Made by a program: the position numbers and the translations under genes. From Novosphingobium sp. 18050 (GTDB taxonomy: Bacteria > Pseudomonadota > Alphaproteobacteria > Sphingomonadales > Sphingomonadaceae), in assembly GCF_902706195.1 (NCBI RefSeq), contig NZ_CACSJO010000020.1:31096-95095 (forward strand): DNA of 64,000 bases. Reading direction: 5' to 3'. Each line of letters begins with the position of its first letter. Position 1 is the stretch's first letter. Below are positions 43,426-52,312 of the stretch, in pieces. The notes below the pieces were generated by a model. That model saw only the letters and a list, made by a program, of their open reading frames with translations. It made no database searches and had not been told where the DNA came from.

Positions 43426-45771
43426 TCAGTCCTCGCAGAAGAGTTCAGCGGTGGCGTCGATGATGGCTTCGGCATCGAGGCGGTACGCATGATAGAGGTC
43501 CAGCAGGTCGCCGGTCTGGCCGAAACGGTCGGTGCCCAGCGGACTGACGCGCATCCCCGCGACGCCGCCCAGCCACGACAGCGCGCCCGGCGATCCGTCG
43601 AGCACGGTGACCAGCCCCGCCCCCGGCGCCAGCGCGCCCAGCAGCGTTTCGGCATGGCAAGGCTCGGGCCGAATGCCCTTCCACCGCGCCGCCAGCCGTG
43701 CCGACCACCCCCGGTGAAGCAGGTCCGGTGAGGTCACGTTCAGCAGCCCCAGCCCCGGCAGGTCATCGGCGAGCTGCTCCCATGCCGCCAGCGCCTCGGG
43801 CGCGACCACGCCGGAGAACACGATCGCCGCCTCTGCGCCGGGCGCGGGTTTGCGCAGCCAGTAGCCGCCCTTCAGCGCATCATCGCGCCAGCCGTCGTCC
43901 TCACGCACGACCTGCGGGATCGACCGGGTCGACAGGCGCAAGTAGACCGAACCGCCGCCTTCCTCGCGCTGCATGTGGTCGAACGACCAGCCCATGATGA
44001 GCGCCACTTCGTCGGCAAAGGCCGGGTCGAAATACGTCAGGCCCGGCTGCCCCATGCCAATCAGCGGCGTGTTGATCGACTGGTGCGCGCCGCCTTCCGC
44101 CGCCAGAGTCAGGCCCGAAGGCGTGCCCACCAGCAGGAACCGCGCATCCTGATAACAGGCGTAGTTCAGCGCATCCAGGCCGCGCGCGATGAACGGATCG
44201 TAGACCGTGCCAACCGGCAGCAAGCGTGTGCCGAAATGCGGCGCGGCCAGTCCCAGCGAGGCGAGCATGATGAAGAAGTTGTTCTCGGCAATGCCCAGTT
44301 CGATATGCTGACCGGCCGCGTGGGCCTGCCACTTCTGCGCCGACGGGATCTTCGCCTTGCGGAACACGTCGGCCAGTTCGCGCCGCCTGAACAGCCCGCG
44401 CTGGTTGACGAAACCGCCCAGATTGGTCGTCTGGGTGACGTCGGGCGCGGTGGTGACGATGCGGTCGCCCAGTTCCTCGCCCGACTTGGCGATATCGAGC
44501 AATATCCGCCCGAACGCGGCCTGCGTCGATTGTTCGGCGCCCTCAGGCGCGGCCAGACGTGTCGGAACGGGCACCGGCGGCGCGGCTGGTTCACCGTTCT
44601 TGCTGCCCAGTGCGCTTGCCTTCACGAAGGCTTCGAGACGCGCGGCAACATTGTCGCCAAGCCCGCCCCACGGCTCCCATTCCTGCCCTTCCGGCACGCC
44701 CATGGAGGTGCGGAACTGCTCCATCTGGGGCGGGTTCATCATCCCCGAATGGTTGTCTTTATGCCCGGCCAGCGGCAGGCTATGGCCCTTGACGGTATAG
44801 GCGATGAACAGTGTAGGCCGCTCATCCTGACACGCGTCGAACGCCTCGATCAGGGACTGGATGCAGTGCCCGCCCAGATTGGTCATCAGGGCAGCGAGGC
44901 CTTCGTCGTCGAAGCTCTCGATCAGCTTGGCGACCTGCGGTTTATCGCCGATATCGGCCATCAACCGCGTGCGCCATGCCGCGCCGCCCTGATAGGTAAG
45001 CGCGGCGAATTCGGCATTGGGGCACTGGTCGATCCATTCCTCGATCGCCTTGCCGCCTGGCCGCTTGAACGCCTCGCGCTGGAGCTTGCCGTACTTCAGC
45101 GTGACCACGCGCCATCCGCAAGTCTCGAAGATATCGTCGAAACGGCGGAACATGCGGTCGGCGGTCGTGCTGTCGAGCGACTGGCGGTTGTAGTCGACGA
45201 TCCACCAGCAATTGCGCAGGTCGTGCTTGTAGCCCTCGATCAAACATTCGTAGATGTTGCCTTCGTCGAGTTCGGCATCGCCCATCAGCGCGATCATACG
45301 CCCGGCGTCTTCCTCGCGGACCTGACCGTGGGCGATGAGGTAATCCTGCACCAGACTGGTGAAAGCGGTGACCGCCACGCCCAGTCCGACCGATCCGGTC
45401 GAGAAGTCCACCGGGATCGTATCCTTGGTGCGCGAGGGATAGCTTTGCACCCCGCCAAGGCCCCGGAACCGCTCCAGCTTGTCACGCGACTGGTTGCCCA
45501 GCAGATAGTGGATCGCGTGCAGCAGCGGCCCGGCATGGGGCTTCACCGCCACCTTGTCCTGCGGGCGCAGCGCATGGAAATAGAGCGCCGCCATGATCGC
45601 GGTCATCGAGGCGCAGCTTGCCTGATGCCCGCCCACCTTCAGGCCATCGCGCTTGGGCCGGATATGGTTGGCATTGTGGATCGTCCACGCCGACAACCAC
45701 AACAAGCGCTTTTCAAGCGCCTCAAGCGTATCGATGAGATCGTGTCGGTCATGGAGTTGGGCGGACGACAT
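43426..45771 (-). CDS. Transketolase / homodimeric pyruvate dehydrogenase E1-like enzyme
   Basis: This 781-residue thiamine-diphosphate enzyme resembles AceE-type E1 and transketolase. Substrate-site His residues lie in KVGGHQASCASM and KPHAGPLLHA. The ThDP/Mg motif is the GDAELDEGN...NRQS region. The C-terminal half has the pyrimidine-binding ELGIAENNFF segment with the catalytic Glu. It is shorter than AceE (about 880). It is transcribed divergently from an Lrp-type regulator, which suggests a role in amino-acid-derived 2-oxo acid metabolism. No E2 or E3 gene is adjacent, so a full dehydrogenase complex is not shown here. The substrate is unknown. Confidence 0.82.
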   Translation of the reverse strand: MSSAQLHDRHDLIDTLEALEKRLLWLSAWTIHNANHIRPKRDGLKVGGHQASCASMTAIMAALYFHALRPQDKVAVKPHAGPLLHAIHYLLGNQSRDKLERFRGLGGVQSYPSRTKDTIPVDFSTGSVGLGVAVTAFTSLVQDYLIAHGQVREEDAGRMIALMGDAELDEGNIYECLIEGYKHDLRNCWWIVDYNRQSLDSTTADRMFRRFDDIFETCGWRVVTLKYGKLQREAFKRPGGKAIEEWIDQCPNAEFAALTYQGGAAWRTRLMADIGDKPQVAKLIESFDDEGLAALMTNLGGHCIQSLIEAFDACQDERPTLFIAYTVKGHSLPLAGHKDNHSGMMNPPQMEQFRTSMGVPEGQEWEPWGGLGDNVAARLEAFVKASALGSKNGEPAAPPVPVPTRLAAPEGAEQSTQAAFGRILLDIAKSGEELGDRIVTTAPDVTQTTNLGGFVNQRGLFRRRELADVFRKAKIPSAQKWQAHAAGQHIELGIAENNFFIMLASLGLAAPHFGTRLLPVGTVYDPFIARGLDALNYACYQDARFLLVGTPSGLTLAAEGGAHQSINTPLIGMGQPGLTYFDPAFADEVALIMGWSFDHMQREEGGGSVYLRLSTRSIPQVVREDDGWRDDALKGGYWLRKPAPGAEAAIVFSGVVAPEALAAWEQLADDLPGLGLLNVTSPDLLHRGWSARLAARWKGIRPEPCHAETLLGALAPGAGLVTVLDGSPGALSWLGGVAGMRVSPLGTDRFGQTGDLLDLYHAYRLDAEAIIDATAELFCED

Positions 45772-45863
45772 TCCCGTGCATTCCTGTGCAAATTGTCAGT
45801 GTGTGAAATTACTTCGCCATTGCGGGGCATGTCCTTGCTATCTTTCGCGACCGAAGCGCATTT

Positions 45864-45900
45864 TATGGCACTTTCTGCCGTGATTGTGCTATCTATGGCA
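45864..45900. promoter_or_regulatory. TATGGCA direct repeats ahead of the Lrp gene
   Basis: Two TATGGCA heptamers (45864-45870 and 45894-45900) lie exactly 30 bases apart, on the same helix face, in the divergent region between the E1-like gene and lrp. A related TATGCCA overlaps the start. Lrp-family proteins bind phased arrays, so this is a candidate operator. Confidence 0.35.
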
Positions 45901-45904
45901 GATT

Positions 45905-46372
45905 ATGCCAAAACGCATCCTTGACCCGGTAGATCGCCGCATGCTCGCGGAACTTCAGTCCGATGGCCGCGTGACCAATCAGGAACTGTCGGACCGCGTA
46001 GGACTATCTCCCTCCCCCTGCCTTCGCCGGCTAAAACAGCTGGAAGCCGACGGGGTAATCACCGGCTACGTCGCCCTCGTCGATCCGGCGGCCGTCGATC
46101 TTCCGGTCACGGCTTTCGTGCGCATCCGCCTCGACCAGCAGGACGACCGCCATCTGGCGATGTTCGAAAAAGCCGTGACCGAATTCGCCGAAGTCATGGA
46201 ATGCTACCTGATGACCGGCGAGGCCGATTACCAATTGCGCGTCCTGGTCCCCTCGCTCGGCGCATTCGAGGATTTCCTGCGCTTCAAGCTCACCCGGATC
46301 GACGGCGTTTCGCAAGTAACGACCAGCTTCGCGCTGCGCCCCGTGGTCTATCGCACCAACCTTCCGGTTTAA
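45905..46372 (+). CDS. Lrp/AsnC-family transcriptional regulator
   Basis: This 155-residue protein has an N-terminal helix-turn-helix (RRMLAELQSDGRVTNQELSD, then VGLSPSPCLRRLKQLE) and a C-terminal RAM ligand domain (YLMTGEADYQLRVLVPSLGAFEDFL). The start ATG 45905 gives MPKRILDPVDRRML, the family norm. An earlier ATG at 45884 would add 7 residues. It is divergent from the E1-like gene and probably controls it in response to an amino acid. Its stop overlaps the end of a decayed minus-strand gene. Confidence 0.92.
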   Translation: MPKRILDPVDRRMLAELQSDGRVTNQELSDRVGLSPSPCLRRLKQLEADGVITGYVALVDPAAVDLPVTAFVRIRLDQQDDRHLAMFEKAVTEFAEVMECYLMTGEADYQLRVLVPSLGAFEDFLRFKLTRIDGVSQVTTSFALRPVVYRTNLPV

Positions 46373-46470
46373 AACGCGACCTTGTCGCCGCCCTTGAGGC
46401 TCAGGATTTCGCGTGCTTCGGCAGGCGTGGCGATCTCTCCGCCGAGGCCGAGCAACGCCATGTAGAGGGT
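46369..46470 (-). pseudogene. C-terminal stub of a BKACE (beta-keto acid cleavage enzyme) family protein
   Basis: The minus-strand frame PTLYMALLGLGGEIATPAEA, then REILSLKGGDKVAF and stop, matches the C terminus of the DUF849/BKACE family (related to 3-keto-5-aminohexanoate cleavage enzyme). Only about 34 residues remain, joined to the decayed deacetylase below. Confidence 0.5.
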
Positions 46471-47035
46471 AGGGCGCACTTTTCGCGTCGGAAAGTCCTT
46501 TTTCAGGGTGCAGCGATAAAGCAAAGATCCAGTGCGACCGGCCGTCAAACCGAACCGTCATCCTGATGGACTTCCAGGTCGAGGATCAGGATGCGGGCAG
46601 GGTCTCCTTCCTCGATCAGCCTGTTCGCCGCGATCGCCAGATCGTTAAAAACGCAGTATCCGCCCCCCGTATGCGCCAGCGCAGATGGCTACCACCGGCG
46701 CTATTGGCGGTATAGCCATGCCAGAATGCCAGCTTGGCGGCCAGCCAAGTCCCGCCCGGCGAGAGTTGCGATCTTCGCGGAATGCTTTCGTTGATCGCGA
46801 AACCAATCCTGCGCTTCTTCGCCGCCGCGTACGTGCAAGCGATGACTTCCTCGACATAATCGGGATCATGAATCGCCTCCAAGCAAGCCCTGGGCATCAC
46901 GTCCGAGACGTGTTCCGTCATGGACACCTCGCTCTTGCGAAGTGCATCCACCACCAGTCCATACTTGTCGTGACGGAAGGCGCTCTGGCCGCTGGCCTAT
47001 TCGACGTACTCGGGATGATGGACGACATGCAACAT
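46470..47035 (-). pseudogene. Decayed histone deacetylase-family (acetoin/acetylpolyamine deacetylase-like) gene
   Basis: Minus-strand pieces in several frames read, in order: MLHVVHHPEYVE, an in-frame TAG, FRHDKYGLVVDALRKSEV, LSPGGTWLAAKLAFWHGYTA, NSAGGSH, GGGYCVFNDLAIAANRL, ARILILDLEVHQDDGS and FALSLHPEK. This is the order of HDAC-superfamily zinc deacetylases, including the Asp-x-His metal motif (DLEVHQ). A stop and several frameshifts break it. The 3' third is missing and replaced by the BKACE stub. Confidence 0.72.
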
Positions 47036-47094
47036 GTTCGGCAACCCACCGGGCGGGAGAGGAGAAGCCGGTCGGCTCCCCCTCCCCCTCCACG

Positions 47095-48981
47095 TTATAC
47101 CAGAGACTTGGCCATCAACCTCTCCAGCCGTTCCACAAACGCCCGCGGATCGGCAGGAGCTTCTCCCTCGGAGATGCGCGCCTCATCCAGCAGCAAGAAT
47201 GCGATATCACGCCGCTCGTCCTCGCTGGCTGTGGACTGCTCCAGTTCCGCGATAAGTGCATGGCGGGCATTCACTTCCAGCACAGGCTTCGCGCGTTCCG
47301 GCGCGTGTCCGGCCGAGGCCAGCATCTTCTCCAACTGAAGATCCATGGCATTGTCAGGAGCGACGATGCACACGGCGCTGGTGGTCAACCGGTCCGAAAT
47401 GCGGACGTCGGATACCTGATCCGCCAGCACCTCCCTGGCGAAGGCGACGAACCTGCTGACATCCTCTGCAGGGACCATATTATCCGTGCTTCCCTCAGCC
47501 AAGGGGATCAGGCTGAGTTCGGCAGCGCCCTGCGTCACCGACCTGAAAGGCTTGCCGTCGTAATCGACGCCCATCGTCGTCCAGAAATTATCGACTTGGT
47601 CGGGCAGCAGCAAGACCTCGATACCGCGCGCCTTGAACCCCTCGAGGTGGGGCGACGTCGCGATCCGGTCCAGATCGTCGCCAGTGGCATAGTAGATCGC
47701 CGTCTGATTCTCCTTCAATCCCTCGACGTAGTCCTTGAGCGAGCGCCACTCTCCGCTCGATGCCGTCGTCTTGAAGCGGGCAAGCGTCAGCAACTGGTCT
47801 CGGCGTTCGTAGTCCTCGTAGAGCCCCTCCTTGAGCACTGCCCCGAAATTCTCCCAGATCGCCGCATAACGGTCGGCCTCGTTCGCGGCGAGCTTATCCA
47901 GTTCCGAGAGGATGCGGTTGCTTACGCCTTTCTGGATGGCGGAAAGCACGGGACTTTCCTGAATCATCTCGCGTGACATATTGAGCGGAAGATCGGCCGA
48001 ATCCACTAGACCGCGGACGAAGCGCAGATAGCGTGGGAGTATCTCCGCCTCATCAGTGATGAACACGCGGCGCACGTAGAGCTTGATGCGGCCACTGCGG
48101 GCAGGGTCAAACAGGTCGAAAGGCTTGTTTTCGGGGATGAAGGTGAGCACGGAATATTCGTGTCGCCCCTCGGCCCGGTAGTGCAGCGTCAGGGCCGGCT
48201 TGTCGAACTGCCCGGCCACGCTGCGATAGAAATCAGCATAATCGTTCTCGCTGATGTCCGACTTCGGCTTGGTCCAAAGCGCTACGCCGTCGGCGAGTTG
48301 CCGCGCCTCGTCTTCGCTGCCAGCGTCCTCAAGGAAGATCGGGACCGGCACATGGCCAGACTGTGCCCTTACGATCCGCTCGACAGTCTGGCGCTCGGCA
48401 TAGCTTTTTGCTTCATCGAGCAGGGACAGTGTAACCCGCGTCCCCCGCGCCGGTGCATGGGCGGGATCGACGGGGGCGATGGTGTAAGTGCCCGAGCCAT
48501 CGGACGACCAACTTGCCGCCTCGGCCTCGCCTGCGCGGCGCGAGACGACTTCGACGTTTCCGGCGACCATAAACGCAGAGTAGAAGCCAACGCCGAACTG
48601 GCCGATCAGTTGCTGCCCCTCGCCGTTCCTGTCCGCGGAAAGCCTGTCCATGAACGCTTTCGTCCCCGAGCGGGCGATAGTGCCCAGGGTCTCGGCCATG
48701 TCGGCCGCGGTCATACCGATGCCATTGTCCGTGATGGTAAGCATCCCGGCTTCCTGGTCGAGACTTACTGTAATGCGGGCCTGCGGATCGTCGCCAAACA
48801 GTTCGGGACTGGAGATCGCTTCATACCGCAACTTCTCGCACGCATCGGCGGCGTTGGAGATAAGCTCGCGCAGAAACACGTCGCGGTCAGAATAGACCGA
48901 ATGGACCATCATGTGCAGGAGTTTAGAGACATCCGCCTCGAAGGCACGGATCTCAGGGGCGCTAACTGTTTCGGTCGTCAT
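47095..48981 (-). CDS. htpG: Hsp90-family chaperone HtpG
   Basis: This 628-residue protein has the full bacterial Hsp90 layout. The N-terminal ATPase has VFLRELISNAADACEKLRY, DNGIGM and GQFGVGFYSAFMV. The middle domain has NMSREMIQESPVL, and a C-terminal dimerisation domain follows. It is cytosolic and ATP-dependent. It is a single-gene unit with a sigma-32-like promoter 39-67 bases upstream. It is a core genome gene, so it marks the end of the IS-rich stretch. Confidence 0.97.
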   Translation of the reverse strand: MTTETVSAPEIRAFEADVSKLLHMMVHSVYSDRDVFLRELISNAADACEKLRYEAISSPELFGDDPQARITVSLDQEAGMLTITDNGIGMTAADMAETLGTIARSGTKAFMDRLSADRNGEGQQLIGQFGVGFYSAFMVAGNVEVVSRRAGEAEAASWSSDGSGTYTIAPVDPAHAPARGTRVTLSLLDEAKSYAERQTVERIVRAQSGHVPVPIFLEDAGSEDEARQLADGVALWTKPKSDISENDYADFYRSVAGQFDKPALTLHYRAEGRHEYSVLTFIPENKPFDLFDPARSGRIKLYVRRVFITDEAEILPRYLRFVRGLVDSADLPLNMSREMIQESPVLSAIQKGVSNRILSELDKLAANEADRYAAIWENFGAVLKEGLYEDYERRDQLLTLARFKTTASSGEWRSLKDYVEGLKENQTAIYYATGDDLDRIATSPHLEGFKARGIEVLLLPDQVDNFWTTMGVDYDGKPFRSVTQGAAELSLIPLAEGSTDNMVPAEDVSRFVAFAREVLADQVSDVRISDRLTTSAVCIVAPDNAMDLQLEKMLASAGHAPERAKPVLEVNARHALIAELEQSTASEDERRDIAFLLLDEARISEGEAPADPRAFVERLERLMAKSLV

Positions 48982-49019
48982 CGGCTCTTTTGCTCACATG
49001 GTTCGGACTTGCGCCCGTC

Positions 49020-49048
49020 AAATGGAGCGGTTCGCTCCCCCGTTCAAG
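49020..49048 (-). promoter_or_regulatory. Sigma-32 (heat-shock) promoter of htpG
   Basis: On the minus strand, CTTGAAC (49042-49048) and CTCCATTT (49020-49027) are 14 bases apart, close to the RpoH consensus CTTGAAA-N12-14-CCCCATNT. Transcription would start about 30 bases before the htpG ATG. Confidence 0.75.
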
Positions 49049-49236
49049 AGGTCACCCCCCTCAGACATAGGGAAGGTATCCGCGGCTACCGCAGGCATTC
49101 CACCTCTCTCAATGTTCCGGCATCGCAAGCCACCGCGCATATTCTGCCTTGCCCCTATAACGAGCGTTCCTCGGACAAACCGCTTCGCCGAGACTTGCCA
49201 TACGTTCATGGGTGAACGGGGGGCCAAAGCGTGAGA

Positions 49237-49977
49237 TTAGATGCTGCAAAGCGCCGCAGCCTGATGCGTGGTCCCCATGATTTCAGTATATCGTGCCTCG
49301 GCGACACCATAAAATCGCCCGCAATATTTCTCCAGCGCCGGCCGATCCCGTATGGTGATCAAACCCCGCTGCGCACGGATGAAGCCATCTGCTTCCAAAT
49401 TGTGAACGGCGTGGGTGATGCTGGCACGTCGTACTCCGAGCATAAGCGACATGCTTTCATGAGTTAGCGCGAGATCGTCAGTCGGCGTACGATCGCGGTA
49501 CATCAGTAATTTGCGAGCAAGTCGTTGCTGCACACTGGCGCGAACGCCGGCGCTCGCAGCAAGGCTTATCTGAACCATTTGAGCTTGGACGTAGCGGGAC
49601 AGGTACGTTCGTAGATTTAAACTGGAACGTACGCATTCCTGGAAATCGCCGATGTCGACGAACAATGCCTCCCCTTCGATCTGAATAAACGCGTCTCGCT
49701 GGGGTATCAGGTTGGCGATGGCCGCAGTGCCAATCATACCTTCATGGCCGACCACGCCGACCTCGATAGGTTCACGAAGATCGCCGGTCTCAAGACTTGA
49801 GACTACTCCGCTTTCGATGAAGCAAACGCTGGCGAGACGTGAACCGGTGCGCTCGAGAAGCGTGCGGGCTGGCAATCGGCGCCGAGAACACAGAGGCCAC
49901 AAACGCAGGCGTTCTTGTACTCCCATTCCCAGCAGCAGCAAATTCGTTGTTTTGCCAAAGCTCGTTTCGGCTTTCAT
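49237..49977 (-). CDS. Crp/Fnr-family transcriptional regulator
   Basis: This 246-residue protein has a cyclic-nucleotide-binding-like beta-roll (about 25-140, including VGVVGHEGMIGTAAI) and a C-terminal winged helix (LALTHESMSLMLGVRRASIT). There is no N-terminal Cys cluster, so it is not an oxygen-sensing Fnr. The start ATG 49977 follows GGGAGGA with good spacing; an upstream ATG at 50070 lies before the ribosome site and is rejected. An EcfG-consensus promoter sits upstream, tying it to the general stress response. Confidence 0.9.
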   Translation of the reverse strand: MKAETSFGKTTNLLLLGMGVQERLRLWPLCSRRRLPARTLLERTGSRLASVCFIESGVVSSLETGDLREPIEVGVVGHEGMIGTAAIANLIPQRDAFIQIEGEALFVDIGDFQECVRSSLNLRTYLSRYVQAQMVQISLAASAGVRASVQQRLARKLLMYRDRTPTDDLALTHESMSLMLGVRRASITHAVHNLEADGFIRAQRGLITIRDRPALEKYCGRFYGVAEARYTEIMGTTHQAAALCSI

Positions 49978-50035
49978 GGGCAATTCCTCCCAGCTGAGAC
50001 TTGTCTTGAGGCTTCTCCGTTTGTCCTGCCAAGAT

Positions 50036-50060
50036 AACGGTTCAACGAGAGAGACGTTCC
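50036..50060 (-). promoter_or_regulatory. EcfG (general stress sigma) promoter of the Crp/Fnr gene
   Basis: On the minus strand, GGAAC (50056-50060) and CGTT (50036-50039) are separated by exactly 16 bases, matching the alphaproteobacterial EcfG consensus GGAAC-N16-17-CGTT. The leader would be about 50 bases. Confidence 0.7.
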
Positions 50061-50558
50061 TCAACGACAACCACTTGAAACTTACGAAGGGGTTAGACGA
50101 GGCGCCCCATTATTTCACGGAAAAGGTTTTGTTCCTGAATGGTGCGGTAACGTACATTGTTTTTACTACTCGAATCACCGCTGTTTGCGATATTTGAAGC
50201 CATCCCAGCTGGATAGCCGAGCTCAGGCGCGGTTCCAAAGGGGCGAGCCGATCGCACTATGCCAGAGCCATCGGCATTTTTTAGGAACGGACAGGAGGGA
50301 TTCTGTACATGATGGTCACGTCGCCGAACCGGCGCGCCGGTCTCCGCTTGCCGCGCCCTGCCCATCGATCATGGTCCGAGCTTACGTCCGCGCGTCGTGC
50401 GCCTCTAGCGCCAAACGAGATCGAAGACCTTAGTCGCCGCTTCTGGGCGGTTTTCGACGGTACTCCTGAATAGGACAATTTGATCCTGCACGGGTTCTAT
50501 GTGCCGTTCGACCGAGCATCACGTGTGGATGCTCTGCCCTCCATTGAAAGAGAGTCCA
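50061..50558. other. About 500 bases between the Crp/Fnr promoter and the next gene
   Basis: I see no supported gene. Short frames on both strands lack ribosome sites and family resemblance. The stretch probably holds the promoter of the 117-aa gene that follows. Confidence 0.5.
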
Positions 50559-50912
50559 ATGACTGAAACCAAGCCCAATTCAGACTGGCTTTATGCCTTT
50601 ATGCCCTTTTCTGAAGGTGCGCGCCTTGGCCAGCGCGCCGAGGCGGCCGGGAATGCGATCAATGAACACGCGGCAGCGTTGCAGGATCTTTTTGTAAGCC
50701 AAACTCAATCTGGCTGCGACCGTATTTTCCATTCGGTCGGGAGGCTGTCAGGTGCGACTAGCACTGCCGATCGAATGAACATCCTTTCCAGCATCGTTAC
50801 CGAAAGTTCCCGGACACACGTCGACAATCTGGCGACCTGGGCGCGGCTCTACTTGCGGCACTACACTGGCCTGGTCGGATCTTTAACCGGGAATCCCTCC
50901 TCGCCGACCTGA
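50559..50912 (+). CDS. Hypothetical 117-residue protein, phasin-like composition
   Basis: The start at ATG 50559 follows AAAGAGAG. The protein is mostly amphipathic helix (AGNAINEHAAALQDLFVSQT, RMNILSSIVTESSRTHVDNL) with few Pro or Cys and no signal peptide. Helical, Ala/Gln-rich proteins of this length resemble phasins, and a PHB-depolymerase-family gene lies 5 kb away. No diagnostic motif is present, so this is a loose suggestion. Confidence 0.55.
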   Translation: MTETKPNSDWLYAFMPFSEGARLGQRAEAAGNAINEHAAALQDLFVSQTQSGCDRIFHSVGRLSGATSTADRMNILSSIVTESSRTHVDNLATWARLYLRHYTGLVGSLTGNPSSPT

Positions 50913-51563
50913 TGCCCGGCTTACACGGGGGCGAGTTGCCCGCTGCGCGCAGCACGCACTTCTTCGCGTGCCATCGAAGAAGCAAGCGCCAACTTGCGGA
51001 ATCTCAGTGAATTCGTCGCCGCGGGCCCGTTCAGCGGCTACTTCGGAGAGCCACCGCCATTGCATTCTCAAATCGGCTCAAAACCTAGTCAGATGCACGA
51101 AAGCAATCGTCTTTCGTATCAACCAGGCGACCCAGAGGGCGGTTCACATTGAACCGCCGCCATCTGCCGGCGGAGTTAACGCTCCGCCGGCCTTTTTCGA
51201 CAAAGTCATCAAGGCTGAGATGGTTCGGGAGCCGCAGGAATCAACTCTTTTGCTTGGAACTTCCGCCCTCGTTACGGGCGTTCATGGAGCAAAATTGCTT
51301 ACTCGCCATACAAGTCATCGACAGAGAACTGGCTTTGGTCCGGCCCGTTCGCGCGGGGAGCGTCCAATCCCCGCACAATAACGGTGAATTGCAAATGCCC
51401 TCACCGATTTGAGCGCTACAGTCTCGGCACTTGGGCGCGCGTCGGCGGCGGCGCGGCGGACAAATCCTCGGCAGCCAGCAACCATTTGTAACAGGAACCG
51501 ACGCACTTCGGCCAGAACCTGAACACCGTTCACGCGTTGCAATCAGACGGTTTCAGAGGATTC
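50913..51563. other. 651-base stretch without a supported gene; possible small RNA
   Basis: Two strong hairpins lie close together. GGCGGTTCA-CAT-TGAACCGCC (51138-51158) comes first, followed by a terminator-like hairpin at 51166-51197. They could be the 3' end of an untranslated RNA or of the 117-aa gene mRNA. Reading frames across the area show no recognisable protein. Confidence 0.4.
51166..51197 (+). terminator. Rho-independent terminator
   Basis: A 10-base perfect stem (GCCGGCGGAG, 51166-51175, with 51182-51191) has a 6-base loop and is followed by a C and TTTTT. It ends plus-strand transcription. Confidence 0.8.
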
Positions 51564-52162
51564 GTGAATTTGCGAAAGTCGGCCGCGGCCTGCGTTCTTG
51601 TTCTTGCTGGCTGTAACACACATCAATCTGCGCTTGCACCTTTCGGGCTGGAGGCACGGCACCCTCGCAGTGCATGGGCTGTCACGGCAGCGACGGAATG
51701 GGACACAGCCAAGGCGACATTCCCGTCATCGCCGGCCAGAAGACCGATGCCCTTGTCGCCGCACTGCGCCGCTATGCTTCCGGGCAAAGGGCTGGCGCCG
51801 TCATGCAGGTAGCCGCTGCGGGCCTTTCGGAAGCGGAAATGCAGAAAGCAGCCGACTATTTTTCAGCGCTTCCCGGACTCGCGGACATTGCCTTACCCCG
51901 CACGCACCCGCTCGTCATCAAAGGAAAGCCGCATACGCAGCTCCCTGCCTGTGCCAGCTGTCATGCGCCGGGGAAGGCCGCACCGCTGATCGAGGACCAG
52001 CGCGCAAACTATTTGGCTGCCCGCCTGCGCCACTGGCAGGGCGAGAAGACCGTTATCGACGCGCATAAGCCCCAGAATACGATGGCCGTCATCACCCGCC
52101 GCATCCCGAACGACGAGATCGACCCACTTGCCGGAGCGCTGGCAAACCCGCCCGGCCCCTGA
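51564..52162 (+). pseudogene. Frameshifted di-haem cytochrome c (c4-like) lipoprotein
   Basis: A lipoprotein signal (RKSAAACVLVLAGC, lipobox Cys) starts at GTG 51564 or TTG 51570. The haem-binding part lies in another frame: C-MGCH at 51671 (GSDGMG following), then PACASCHAPGK. It ends in TGA at 52162. The switch falls between about 51620 and 51660. The two CxxCH sites and length fit cytochrome c4-type proteins or c-type electron carriers. A single-base sequencing error is a real alternative to a true break, since both halves look well preserved. Confidence 0.65.
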
Positions 52163-52312
52163 CTCATCGGATCAGGTCTCGGCCCATTTGCTGCGGCGTG
52201 TATTCCGCCCGCAGACGGGTGCCAATTCGATTAGGTAAACGTTTTCCTGTCCGGTTAGGTGAAACCAGATACGGGCAAGTGGTTTATAAGCCATGCAATC
52301 ACAGGAGCGTCC

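Noticed and set aside
43975..45924. A 649-codon plus-strand frame opposite the E1-like gene
   Set aside because: It is a low-complexity Arg/Gly/Ala-rich antisense shadow, and the minus-strand enzyme is well supported.
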